This document shows, in pieces, positions 27,317 through 39,300 of a DNA stretch of 64,000 bases (position 1 is the stretch's first letter; each line of letters starts with the position of its first letter). The notes beneath the pieces are model-generated. The model was not told the origin of the DNA. It ran no database searches and was given only the letters and a program-made list of their open reading frames with translations. Source of the DNA: Limanda limanda (lineage: Eukaryota; Chordata; Actinopteri; Pleuronectiformes; Pleuronectidae); NCBI RefSeq assembly GCF_963576545.1, contig NC_083639.1, positions 19,640,118 to 19,704,117 of the forward strand. The letters are read 5' to 3'. A program made the position numbers and the translations under genes.

Positions 27317-29459
27317 AGTCATGTGGGAGTATAGAAAGAGCTGTCTATTAGTCTATAAAATGAAGGTATTTTTAAGATAAAGAGAATTTTTTTTTTTTTT
27401 TGCAGGCTGATACATTGTAGCAGAGGAGAGAAAACTTCAGTCTCACAAACCAAACAACCTTAGGGGGATTAAACAATCCCCTCACACCCTCTAAATGTAA
27501 TTGCTCTTTATTACATGCTGTTGCACTAGTGTAAAGCATGCATGCATCAAGCTTAAAATGACTGATGAGATGTCAGCGAGCGTGATTAAAATCTTATTAC
27601 GCTGGCATTTAAATTTGAGAACTGGTATTGCTGTTGTTACCTTTAGCTTTCTAAATGACGCGGATGTGGATGAGCAGTTGTTGCTTGCATGTCTGATGTG
27701 TTTTGTTGCATTTATGGATCAGATATATCTCACGTGGTTTAAACATAGTGACTCCCTCAGTATGAATATTTACAAGCTATGCAAATGTCTCACACATGCT
27801 GTGTGGAAGTGCTGCAAATTCAAATGTTGGTTTTCTCTGCCTTGTTGTTGTTTCGTGGTGTCTCATTACAGATGAAGCCTTTGAGGGAATCCCAGGAAAC
27901 AGAGAATTGTTACATAGTTTATCCATAATTTGATATTTATATTTCCTTTTGATGCTTTTTTCTTGTATTGTTCTCAACAAACTCTACTTGCCCTATATTG
28001 TCTGCAGCACAGTTTGTGGCACATTTTCCAAAAACGAATAAATATGGTGCTGTTGCAGTGAACACACTCCTGCTACCTCTGCTGCTTGTAGTTCTGCTAG
28101 AGCTCCTGATACTGATCCTGCTGCTGCTTAATGTTAAACACAAAGACCTTCTGAAGGTCAGATTGATTCCATTAGTGCATATAATCACTTCAAGCTGCTC
28201 TTCAAGAAGAGTACAGCTGTGCCTCGCCCATCCCAGTAAGCACATCAGTTCTCAAGTGTTCATCGCCAGAATTATCACAGGTAAGTTGCTTAAATTCAAT
28301 TTCCAGGCCAAAGATGAGAGTCTCCAATGGCACTTGTCATCACACGTGGTCCCCAGCCTCTCTGTATTCAGGGCAGTGGTGCATTGTGTCCAGAAGTAGG
28401 TCGAATGCTTCTCACCAAACAATTTGAGCGAGAGCCAGTAATTGGACAAGCAAAGTGTCGACCATCTCCCAGCCGGTCCATGTCAGCCAGCCCCCTCGCC
28501 ACTTAATATGCAGCTCCAACCTGACGCATTTCATGGACCTTTTTCATCCTTTTTATCGTTTAGATTACAAAATGCAGGAAACAGAACACCCTTTGTAGCT
28601 GTGGACCGCCTCGTCCCTCATTTGTTAGTGGCTGACATACTCAAGCTCCGACAAATGTCCGCTCAAATGTCGAGAAAAACCCAGGTTAGGGTAACTGTTT
28701 GGATCAAAGTCCCACCTGCACATAAATGAGGTTTTACACAGTATGGTAGCTGGCTGTGTCTGCTGCACACAGATTGAAACTCAGTCACACAGACAACTGA
28801 TAAAAAAAAGCCTGAGCTTATGGCGTGCTGTGTTGGTTTCATCTTTTTGCACAATCATCACAGACTGGCTCTGAGGCAGGAAGTGCATTGAAGATGTGAA
28901 GGATAAAGGCAGGCTGTGATTTTGTCTTTACCTTTTTCATACAGGTGTGTGTTTGCAGAGCTGCAGACATGTTTGTGCTCGCAGTGTGTGTGTGTGTGTG
29001 TGTGTGCGCGCGATCAGCGTATTGTCCAGTGTACATGAGAGAGGTTGGGTTTGAGATTGAAAAGGAGAAAGGGTGAGGCACAGAGAGCCCTTTCTTTACA
29101 ACCAGGCTGTGTACACCTGGTCTTTTGACAGTGTGGACTGAAAGATGTACTCGAAGTCTGAAGTGAACTTTTTCACTCACAGGCCAAGTTGGCTGGGAGA
29201 TGAAATAAATCCTTTTTTGTCACATATAGGTTTGTCTCAGTAATTTGTGGGGATAAACGAGTAAATGAAGAATACAAATGTAGCCTTGTCTACACTACTG
29301 CAGGTATCTCTTTTCTTCAGATACATAAATGACTAAAAACACTTAAACAAGCATGCCGGGCCACTAAGTGGCTGTCAAATACCAGGGAAGAACACTGTGG
29401 TCCAGGTGATATTGGGCGAGGCAGATTGTCCGATGCAGTGATGCTAAATTTAGCTGCAA
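27317..29459. other. Intron 1 sequence, no exon seen
   Basis: The leucine-rich frame at 27968-28399 comes from a CTG-rich stretch and is not considered a gene. A GT/GC dinucleotide run is at 28984-29012. Confidence 0.5.
28984..29012. repeat. GT microsatellite grading into GC
   Basis: GTGTGT run ending GCGCGCG. Alternating purine-pyrimidine of this kind can adopt Z-form DNA. Confidence 0.95.
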
Positions 29460-29537
29460 ACTTGCAAATAAGACCCGCGGGTCTTATTTGCAAGTATGTT
29501 TGGTTGTCACTGCTCGCGAGCAGTGATAACCAAACAT
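29460..29537. repeat. Two abutting palindromes (36 bp perfect, 42 bp with one mismatch)
   Basis: The first palindrome, 29460-29495, has perfect 18-bp arms (ACTTGCAAATAAGACCCG and its complement) with no spacer, centred on CCCGCGGG. The second, 29496-29537, starts at the next base with 21-bp arms (ATGTTTGGTTGTCACTGCTC...) centred on CTCGCGAG; one position differs (G.T). A 12-bp palindrome GCTAAATTTAGC lies just upstream at 29443-29454. Both centres contain CGCG. No transposon ends or flanking duplication were seen. Confidence 0.95.
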
Positions 29538-32500
29538 AGACAGTGGTATATAGCCGCCATTGTTCTACTTGTTCCTGGTGCGTGCTCATTACACAAAGCA
29601 GTGGGCATACTCAAAGTAAGCTGTGACTTCATTGTTTCCCAATGCTCTGTTTTACATGTACACACGGATACGTAGAACCCAGAGTTTTTGAAAATCTGAA
29701 CTTTGGAAGGCATTTGTAAAAATCTGTTAAGGCAATTTAAAATGCTGTTTGTATGGGAGCAAGAAGCCAAAATGCTGAGGAACAAATTGTGGGGCAAAAT
29801 ATCAGCATCAGGGTATTAAAGGGATCACAGCAAAGTTTAAATCCCAATTATTTTGATGTATTGACCGATGGAGTATTTGAGTTAAACACAAAATCCAGAA
29901 TACGACTCAAGATGTCTGTGGCGTGAAGCTCAGGGACAAAGAAAGAGGCTTGGACACACTGGCATTGACACGTGTTCATGGTCTCAAATGTCCAATTTTA
30001 TTGTTTCTATTTTTTGTCTTTGTCATACTGGCAACTCTCAAAACAACTCACCATATCCCTGACATTTTAATGTTGCCAGCCTCATACACTTCCAATATCT
30101 GCAAACCCGCATTCCCAACAGAAATGTACTTTTTCTCTTGGGGTTTTTCATTTTGAAAGTTGGCCTCTTGTAAATATTGTCACATCACTTTAAATTAGCC
30201 TGACTGCTAGCTAGCACCAGACCTGGGCCAAAAGTCCCCTGAGAGTTACTCGCTAGATGGAAAGTCCACCTGCATTTGATGCTTGGCTGAAGTTAAATTT
30301 GAACCCTGGATATATTTTTTAAGATTGAGTGAAGCCTCAGTGATTCATGGGTGTGACAGAGTAATTTACAGCCATGGGTAAACTAAAGCACCTGTCTGTC
30401 CAACCCCATCTTCTTCTCCTCCTGTACCGTAGCATGACTTGAGGCGGTTCTTCTGTGTGGAGCCATCTGGTTTTTCCCCCGCATGCTCACAGTCACTTAC
30501 AAGAACCGACTCTTAAAGATAACTCATTTAGCCAGCAAACTCATTGGTATTCCCACCCCAGCTTCTCCGAGCGTGTCACCTCATCCCTGTTCTGTAAAGG
30601 ACTCACACTCTCACGTGACCCGGACCACCCACTCTTCCCATTCCTTCTGGCTTTAGGTATGGACTACCTACGATACAAGAAATCCAGCCTGCGTGGTGTG
30701 AAGTGCTTCAATCCATGTCTTTGTCTCTATTGTGCGAATCCTGCAATTAAGTTCCCCCTGTAAACTCTGCATTGTGATAACATGGTCCTAATAGCGTGTG
30801 TAATGCATGGACCCCACTGTTTAAAAGCATTTCCTTTTAAAAGACACATAAACTGTCTGGAGCCAACCAAAACTAATACCTGAATTGATTGGATTTAACA
30901 GGTTTTGTGTGAGATCAATTCTGTCCACGAATTTGCGAATCTAAACCACTCTAAAATGTCCGTCTGCACCTTATCTGCGCCCGGTCTGTAGAGGATGCAC
31001 CTCTTATCAGCATTAGCAGTGTAATTTCAGCCTATAATTCAGTCTGTCGGATGGAATCTGGAGTATCCGATGGCTATAAGGGATTAGAGAAAGCAGCCTG
31101 ACAGCAGCGAGCATGGACTGAAATGTCTAATCGTCCATTTAAGCATCCTAGAATGTGCTACTGGTGGTGATACAAAAAAAAAGAAAGAAAAGAAAAGGGA
31201 TCTTCAGGAACAGTCGACTGTGGCGCGCGGATACGACTTGTAAACCTAAACTGTGATAAGGACAAACAATACAGTGATACCTGGTGGTGTTGAGACGTTT
31301 GAGTGTGTGTGTCTCCGAGTGGCTGGCAGATGCAGCAGGGGAAGGTGTGGAGCCTAGCAAGTACCCAGGCCCTAATTGAGGTTCAGCTCATGCTTCATCA
31401 CTACAAGCAATTACAGTGACGACTCATGCTCCGCTCTGCTGCAGGCGGAGCTGAGAGTGCTGCAGCGGCGGCGTCGTACCTGAGCCCCCCCCCCACCCCA
31501 CACCTCTTTCATGTTTGTCACTTCTGACAGCCGGAAAGGCACTCTCTAGCCAGTTTGCTCTGGAAATGTGTTTGGTTACATGAAATATTCATTTCCTCCT
31601 CGCCTGCTCTCTGGCAATGTGGTCTATGTATCAGATTTTATTTTCTCCTTTTTTTTAATGTACCTGGCCAGTTCAGAGGAGGGTTGGTAATGATTCCCTC
31701 CTTCCAGCCTCTGATGGAGGTGGAGGAGGATGCAAAGATAATAGGTGATCATCAGAATCAAGCTTTATTTCTTATTTAACAGGCCACCGCACCACTGGGT
31801 GACCATGATCAATGGGTTCCCGCGCTGCACGCACGATTAATCAGTACATTTCCTACTGAAGGACAAACCGGCGGTGAGGTCAGTGTTATCTCGTGTGTTC
31901 AGTGCTTCTTTTCCCAGCAGGAGAGAGTGAGAGGTCAGCAGCCGACACTGGCAGCGTGCTACACACTCGTCCCTGCCTGAAGGTAGAGTTTAGTCCTTCT
32001 TGTTTCTCATGAATAGAACATGTAACCAAGACCTATTGTTATTTGCGGCCAGCTACAGCTAATGTCTTTCATAATGTCTTGCACTTACATGTCATCATTA
32101 AGGGAAAAATGAGACTCTCTTTATGGCTGTGTTGTACAATTACACACATCTACACTTGTTGTGTTCATATCCTGACCCCCAGGCTCTTTGTGCATCTTTC
32201 ATGGGAATTTTCCATCCCCTGTTGGATTCAGTGCAGAGACAGTGATATGTACTGTAATCCATCCTCGTTTGGCTTCAGTGTTGTAATTGTTATGTTTAAT
32301 TAATCAATTTAGATTATGCTTGCGTGAAAACCTTAACCAGTAAAGAGGGGGTGCTTTATGCGAGGGATGCTAATCCCACTGTGCATTGCTGTCAGCGTCA
32401 AACTCATTTTGCCAATCGAATTGTCCTGATTCTTGCACGCCTTCTCAGATTTACAGCACCACTGTTGAATCGCAGAGTACATATCCACTAAATTCAATGT

Positions 32501-32978
32501 TTATATTAAAAACCGCGGTGAAAAGGGCAACACGGCGATAAGGTCCTCCAAGGAACAACAAACATGACAGCTATGCCTTAAAGAGTAAGAAGTTATTGCC
32601 CTAAAGTCACTGGGTTGCAGGGATGATTTCCATTTCAATTGTGGGCTCAATTTGGGATAAGTCATGCATACAGAGGTGAAACGAACAAAGAGCATAGGAA
32701 TAAAAGTGACAAATTTAGAGAATAGAACAGAGGAACGCGGTGTCATTGGCTTTGTGTCCCATGAAGGGTATTGTGTGTGTGGCTGCGCGGATAACGTTGC
32801 AAGGGGACCCTTGGGAGGTGGAAGAGAAGGGTACCGAAGAAGAGGGAGGACACATGTGACAGGCAGGGGACACGCAGAGGACAGGCAGAGGACATACGGA
32901 GACAGAAGTAAAACACGTGTCAGACAAAAATGCTGTTAGAATGGAGCTGTTTGCCAGTTAACTCATCAGAAGTTCCAT
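29538..32978. other. Intron 1 sequence, no exon seen
   Basis: Contains C-runs (31486-31494) and a CpG-containing patch at about 31430-31480 (GCAGCGGCGGCGTCG). A degenerate 10-11-bp tandem repeat of GAGGACAGGCA type lies at about 32846-32905. The text ATCAGAATCAAGCTTTATTT near 31752 may be a scrap of a retroelement tail. Confidence 0.45.
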
Positions 32979-33308
32979 TAGAGCACAACCGATTAGGGAG
33001 CTGCTGCTGATACCAATATCAAAACAAAACAAAGTCCTATAACGATCTATTGGCTGCTATACAACTTCATAAAAGAAGTTGGCAATAATTCCCAGTGTGT
33101 TGTTATCAAACATTCATGACCAGGAGATGCAATTGTTGCTTGATAGTTTACAGTTTAACGGTTAGCTTTATTTAGAATATTTAAAAATAAAAACACAAAC
33201 ACATTTTATTCTGTAAAATAATTGTTTCTTATCAGAGTATATTGGCATACGTGTCTAAAAGGCGCATATTGGCCAATATTGTCAGCCAACTTTAGCCGTT
33301 GGGCTCTA
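32979..33308. mobile_element. MITE, hAT-like, with TAGAGC...GCTCTA ends
   Basis: The left end TAGAGCACAACCGATTAG and the right end (read backwards) TAGAGCCCAACGGCTAAAG form imperfect inverted repeats around 330 bp. The right interior ATATTGGCCAATATTGTCAG recalls the TATCGG-rich family common in fishes. Flanks read AAGTTCCAT on the left and GTTCCCATA on the right. That fits an 8-bp duplication (GTTCCCAT) with one base lost on the left. No coding capacity. Confidence 0.65.
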
Positions 33309-36300
33309 GTTCCCATACCTCAAATTATTTGTCCAGTCTAAAACTTTAAACCCCATTCAATGTAAAGTCATTTCACACAGATTAGCAGGTCCAAATTGGA
33401 ACCCATCCAAATGCTGGTGGGTGGGTAGCTGAGGAGGTGGAGTCGCTCAGCACCCTATCCTCTTTGCATATTCAGGAAAAAGGCTCTGTCAAAACCGTGA
33501 TGTGTCACCGTACAAACCGGGACTTGATCATTTGTATGAGATAATGTGTCTCTTAAGTATGGCAGCCGACTTTCTAGAGGTAGGAGACTAATATGTGTCT
33601 GTGTGACAGGGTCTGGTGTGTCCGCACCAGTGCTGTGTGTCCAGAGGCCTCCCCTGGGACCTCATTACACCGTGTCGGGGCTCCTCTGGGTACTGTAAGT
33701 GGACTGCTGGGAGCCCGAGCCGGTGCAGTAACATGTATGTTGATTTGGTGTTGAACACGTGAGCTCGCTGGCTGCTCTGCATAGTAAGAGGCTGTTTACT
33801 GGCCCAGCGAGGCCTGGAGTCAAGCACAGCACTATCCCCCAAATAGAAGATTAGAGAGCAGATCAAGCATGATTAGACTCGTGAAACAAAGAGGCCCGGG
33901 CCCACAGAGTGGTCAATTTGCTAATTGGGTTAACACATGAGCAAGAAGTATAATCCTGTTTTTGTTTTCCGTTGTATTGACCCATTTGTCCCATAGTTTC
34001 ATTTAGGTTCACTCATAGAGAATGTGCAGACCACAAATGACCTAGTATAAGAATGTAACATTCTATAGATGCTTATAAAACTTTGAATAGACACAGCCTG
34101 GTCCTGTGCTATTGTTCTGTAGGTAGTAGGTTCCACTGCAGTATTATGCGTCATTTTCCTCATAACGAACATTTTCAACAGCTTGTAAATGTTGCAATAG
34201 TTTGTGAAAGTCGTTGCAGTTGTCCTTTAGGGTCTCCTACAAACAGCCAGAACCCAGCATGCCTATTTCTTAATGTACCCACCCCACAGCCTGAGCAAAT
34301 GTTGGTTGGAGGAATCTTGCCAAGCTGGTGCGTTTCCAAATGAATTCATTAGCTTGGGGGGCCTCCACTCACCATTTTTACAAGTGTGACCCGTAGTCCA
34401 GCAGTTATCAACTACAGACCTTTTTAACCTCATTATTTTTACAGCTCCAGATTTTGGGGTAGAAACCATGACTATTTTACAGACGGAGGTTTTTTTATAG
34501 CCCCGTATCCAATTGCAAACGATTTCACCTTGTAACATTTTCTGTGGTTGTTAGTGGAATTTTTATGAGTATCGTGGGATTGTTTTTTACCGAAAACAAG
34601 ACCAGTCATAAGGTCTCTTTCCAGTTATGTGGAGCTATTATGGTGTTGAGGTTTAGAGGAAATAGCTGGGTGTGAAATCACTGAGCATTTTAGTCACAAA
34701 TTGACTCATTGGAACACACAAGAGGGCAGTGGTACGGGTAAATACTGTTTAATTGCATTAGCTAATCAGTGTAATGCAGGCTTTCCTGAACACAACTACT
34801 AGAGTGAGGCGAATTTTGAGTGTAGTGCTCATTATGAAATGCCAACCAGTTTAGCACACGCTATAATTGGAATAATTTTCTATTTAGAAACAACACATAC
34901 AGATACTATAATGCATCAGTCTGGCACAGATTACAGTATGGATTGGCTTGGATAGTTTTTTTAAATGTCTCTTTTGTAGCATAGTAGAGAGTTGAAGTAA
35001 ACAGATATCAGTCCTCACAGCGGACTAAAAACTAAAAACGCAAGTGTGAAGGATTTTCTGGAAATAGCCTCCATGCTTTCAGCTGCAGGGTCATTCTGTG
35101 TTTTTGCACATTGTGTTTGTGTGAACTCTTTGTTGCCTTGGCGCAGACGGAATAATACAAGCACAGAAAGCTTGACAAATTGCACAAACAGAAAAAGGAA
35201 ACAATTTAAGATAACACTTTTTTGTCACAGAGGTAACGCGTGATTAACAACCAAATGCTAATTTGTAGAGTTGCAGAAAACCTCGAAGGAACAGATGTTT
35301 GTTCCAGATTAACCCTGGAGATATTTAAGGGAACAAATACTTTATAGATAAAAATAGTGCCCTGTAGTCCTGGTAATTAGTTCCTTTTGATTGTCTGCAC
35401 ACATTCATTCTCTTATCTAGGGTTGCTCTTGTGTTACTCTACCTGTAGACTTTTTGATGAGAGTGTCTAATAAATTAGAGCAGGACAGACAGAGTTCCCC
35501 CCCTGCAGAGGAAATGAAATTGCATCTGGTCCCTGCACAACAGCAGACATTTTAAGGCTGTGGTAAATCTGCATTTAATCGGGTTTGGGTTCAAAGTGTA
35601 ACAGTGGAGGCAGAATTTCTGAGCTCAATCTGAATTCTTGACTTTCAGCGTGAGTACTTTGCCAATTTGAGAAGGCTTAAAGGCTCGAAGCGGTGGCTTT
35701 GAGAAACAAAAACAGATCAATAGAGAGTGATCCTGGAAAAAATCCTACTTTGATATCCTGGGCTTCAGCCTGGAAATGCTCCCATCAGTCTTCACATGAC
35801 ATATAACACAGGCTTTTTTTGTCTGGGTGGAGGCCATGGTGGTCTTCAGTGCTATGATTCACCTTCATCACCACAACTTTTTCAGATCTCGCTCTGTAGG
35901 CAGCGTGTTGTCTTTACCGTTGACATTTGCATATAAATTGACTTCATGCCGCCGTGATTTATTTTCTCGAGACAGTGACAGAGTTTCGCCGACGGCTCTG
36001 CCTTTAAGTCTCTTGCATTTGCCGCAAGTACGATAACAGGAGCAGGATTGTCATTCAAAGAAATTGTGGTCTGGTTCTGTTTTATAGTGTAGCCGCACAG
36101 CAGCCCCTGACAGATCACTTATGTCTCGCAAATTCTTCCAAAACTGCAGATTTAAATTCGAGTCAGCCATGCGAGATGGCTTTTCTCATGTAGTAAAGAA
36201 AAAGCATTTCTTCATACTGGAGAGAAAATTGAACTCAGTGGTGCTTTGGGGAATTTAGTCAGTTCCATCTTTTTACGAGCACTTTACCTTCCATTTCTGA

Positions 36301-39300
36301 CAGCTGTTATACTATATGGGACTTTTTTGTCACTACATTTCAGTTTGACTTGTAATCCAGAGTGACACGTGTTCTCTCGCACTAAAGAGGTAACAGCACC
36401 TGTTTCATGTTATGTTTTCAGCTCTTCTGAAGTCATGTCGATGTCACCGCCGCGATTTATCCCCCTTATAAAAATAGTCGAACAAGAGACTTGCCAGCTC
36501 TGCGGGGGTCATGCTTATTTAGGAGGCCACGGCGGGATGGGATCATGGGATGACAGTTTGACACAGGATATATGCAGGGATCACCTCAGAAAAGCGACTA
36601 TAATTGACATTAGCCTTGAGGTCTGTCAGTTTTCTGACAGCCAAGGAATACAGGCGTGCCTTGCCCTCACAATAGATAACAGATTCATACCTCCTGTTTT
36701 TTTAAAACCATTTTACACCTCAGTAATTCCTCTCTAACAGCCACTTGCCCCAGCTGAGCCGCTGTTTGCACCCTGTGTCAGGGATTTGTGATTATCCTTT
36801 TAAGAGTGTGAAGTGGGCGAGGCGGTGGCCAACATGCCCTCGTGAAACTCTGTCCGCCGCTCTGATTCCCCCAGTGTGCTTGTCTTCCTCTCGTTGAACT
36901 GGTGCTGTACAGTCCCCCGGGCTCTGCTCTGAGGCGTAACTCACCTGCCGTCGAAACATTTGGATCACATGCCTGAGCCCTTAGCAGTCCCCGACTCCCC
37001 ATATACAGCCAAGCCAACGTTACAGATGGCCCTGCTTCTTCCTGTGGTTCACGGCATGGTGGGGAAAGTGCAGAGAGTATGAAGGTTACAGGCAGGTCTT
37101 CCCCTTGTAGTTCTGTGTCGAATATCATTACCAACCCACGGAGGACTCTTTAATACACCAGCCCATCTTTTTTCTCCACCACCTGCAGAGTGATGGGATG
37201 TAGCTGAGGTCAAAAGTGTGCCAGAAGCACTGCTGTTAACCCATTGTATTGTTCCTTCTATGGCAGTCCTCGAGCAGACTCTTCCTGTACATAATAGAGT
37301 TGACTGCATTCCTTCCAGTGAGCTCGGACATAGTTAGCTGGCTCTCAATGAACCTTCATGCAGATTTTGCAACAGTGGATGCTCTTTTCTTCCCATTTAC
37401 ACGACCTCATTTTTCAACCCCTGTTTAGACCAAAGCTGTTGCTGCTCTTTTGGTTCGGTTCAGCTATCTTGCACATGAAGTAAACAACATCCCCCCCCCT
37501 CTCTTTCGCTACACGACCAGACTCTAAAGACTTATTCAAATGGAGTGAAAAACAATGAGTCTTCCCCTGTGTGTGTGTGTGGGAGTGTGTTGTAACTTAA
37601 CAAAGAGAGACTGGTGCTCTGTGTGTAAGTTGATGGAGTCGTGTTAGCGCCACAGTAACAGGCGGAGGATTTTCTTGCAATCACAGCAATGCTGATTTGA
37701 TGTTCTGCAGCTGGGAGTTGTAAATCACTCTTAAGGGAAGCTGTTCACACTTCATATGTGATTTTACATAGGTGGTGTCGTTCAAAATGCTGAGCCTGTG
37801 AAGATCTAATTTCTCAACGTCTTTTCTCTGAGGTTATTTCACAATATTAGTCTGTAAATTGTACACACGGACACTGGCTGGGGTTGTAACTAATCTAAAT
37901 CCTCGACATGGTTTTCTAACACAGATGGTAGAGCATCTGTGTTGGAAAAGAATTAGATAAAAAAAAAAGATCAAACAATCGAGCAGGTCTGGCTCGTCCT
38001 ACATCATTTTGTGACCGCATGCTTACTACCCTGGAGAGATGGAAACACTTTTAATATGTGGTGTGAGTAATGACCATTCATCTACTGTATAGAGACTGTC
38101 TGTGCGCTGATTCATTTACTGTGTAGCTGGAGGAGCAGGACCTTACTGGGCGTGTACATGTGTCTCTAGATCGAGCTTGGAGAGTCCATCACAGTGCTCA
38201 GCCTGAAAAGACCGGCCCCATCAGGAACCAGAGGGGGGGATTTGTTTTGCTCAATAAGTGGTGAAAATTGTATCAAAATGGTAGCCCCCACCCCCTTTAC
38301 ACACTCTCTCACACACAGTGGCTGATTTATAAGTCCGCACGTCTCCAGTTTCCTGCTGTTGTGTTAAAGCAGGAGGTGGGCTAATTAAACTGATGGCGTG
38401 GCTTTCATTCTCTGTCACGGTCAGTAAACAGCAGCCAGGTTGGCCACTGGATTCCACTGCTTTGATTTGCCTCATTTGTAGATCCTTTGCTTCAGACCTC
38501 AGCAGCAGTTTATAGCATTTACGTGACGGAGAGAGAGAAACAACAACAGCAACGAATAGAGCTTAAAGCATCAAAGGGAGGTTGTTCGGAGTCGTTTGGT
38601 TCCGGTCTTGACCCACTAAATACAACAAGGCGACTACCTACACAAGAGCATGTTGGGAAATCCTCTCCCAGTCTCACCAGAGCCAGAAGCTTTGGTGCAC
38701 AAAATGCAGAGAACAGCAACTCCTCAACCATCATCATTAGAGCTGCGGTGCGGTGGACACTAATGGCTATCCCTGTTCTGCTGCCTCGGCACATTCAGAG
38801 GACTCATCTGAGACTTGAGGGTGTGAACACATGAATTAATTCAAGATAGATGAATCCACTGGTTCTGTTCTAGCTTTAAAGCGAGATGCAGGATATAAAA
38901 AACCCTCGTATGGGAGCCACCATGGTTGCATTAGTTGTGACATCCTCTTTCAACCACCCTTGAATCGTCAAAGGAGGCTTATTGATGAGATTGTCCGGGT
39001 TTATCTCCGTTTAAAGGCTGGAGAAGATGCCGTTGTTTACTCGTTTCAATATTGAGGGATCGTGGGTGGGTGCGGGGAACAGTGGTAGCAGTGTTAAAAT
39101 GGGGGGAAGGGCTGGTAAAATTTGACGGTCAATGAATGTGCTGTCCCTGGACCCTTGATTGTGTTTTAAGTTGTCAAATAGCCATATAAGGATCTTCTAA
39201 AGGAAAATACTCGGGCCTCAAACGGTGTGGTGGTAAATGTGTCTTTGCATATTTTAAAAGAATGAAGATTTATCGCCTCTATCTCTCAAGAAAGCGAATG

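Noticed and set aside
27968..28399. 143-codon frame with a leucine-rich, membrane-like stretch
   Set aside because: The leucines come from a CTG-rich patch. There is no family resemblance, no splice context, and it lies deep in an intron.
29460..29537. Double palindrome read as a microRNA precursor
   Set aside because: Each arm is 18-21 bp with essentially no loop, too short and too symmetric for a normal pre-miRNA.
31740..31790. ATCAGAATCAAGCTTTATTT resembling a retroelement tail
   Set aside because: Too short to define, with no other part of the element nearby.
36369..36737. 122-codon + strand frame
   Set aside because: No domain, no acceptor or donor framing, and isolated in intron 1.
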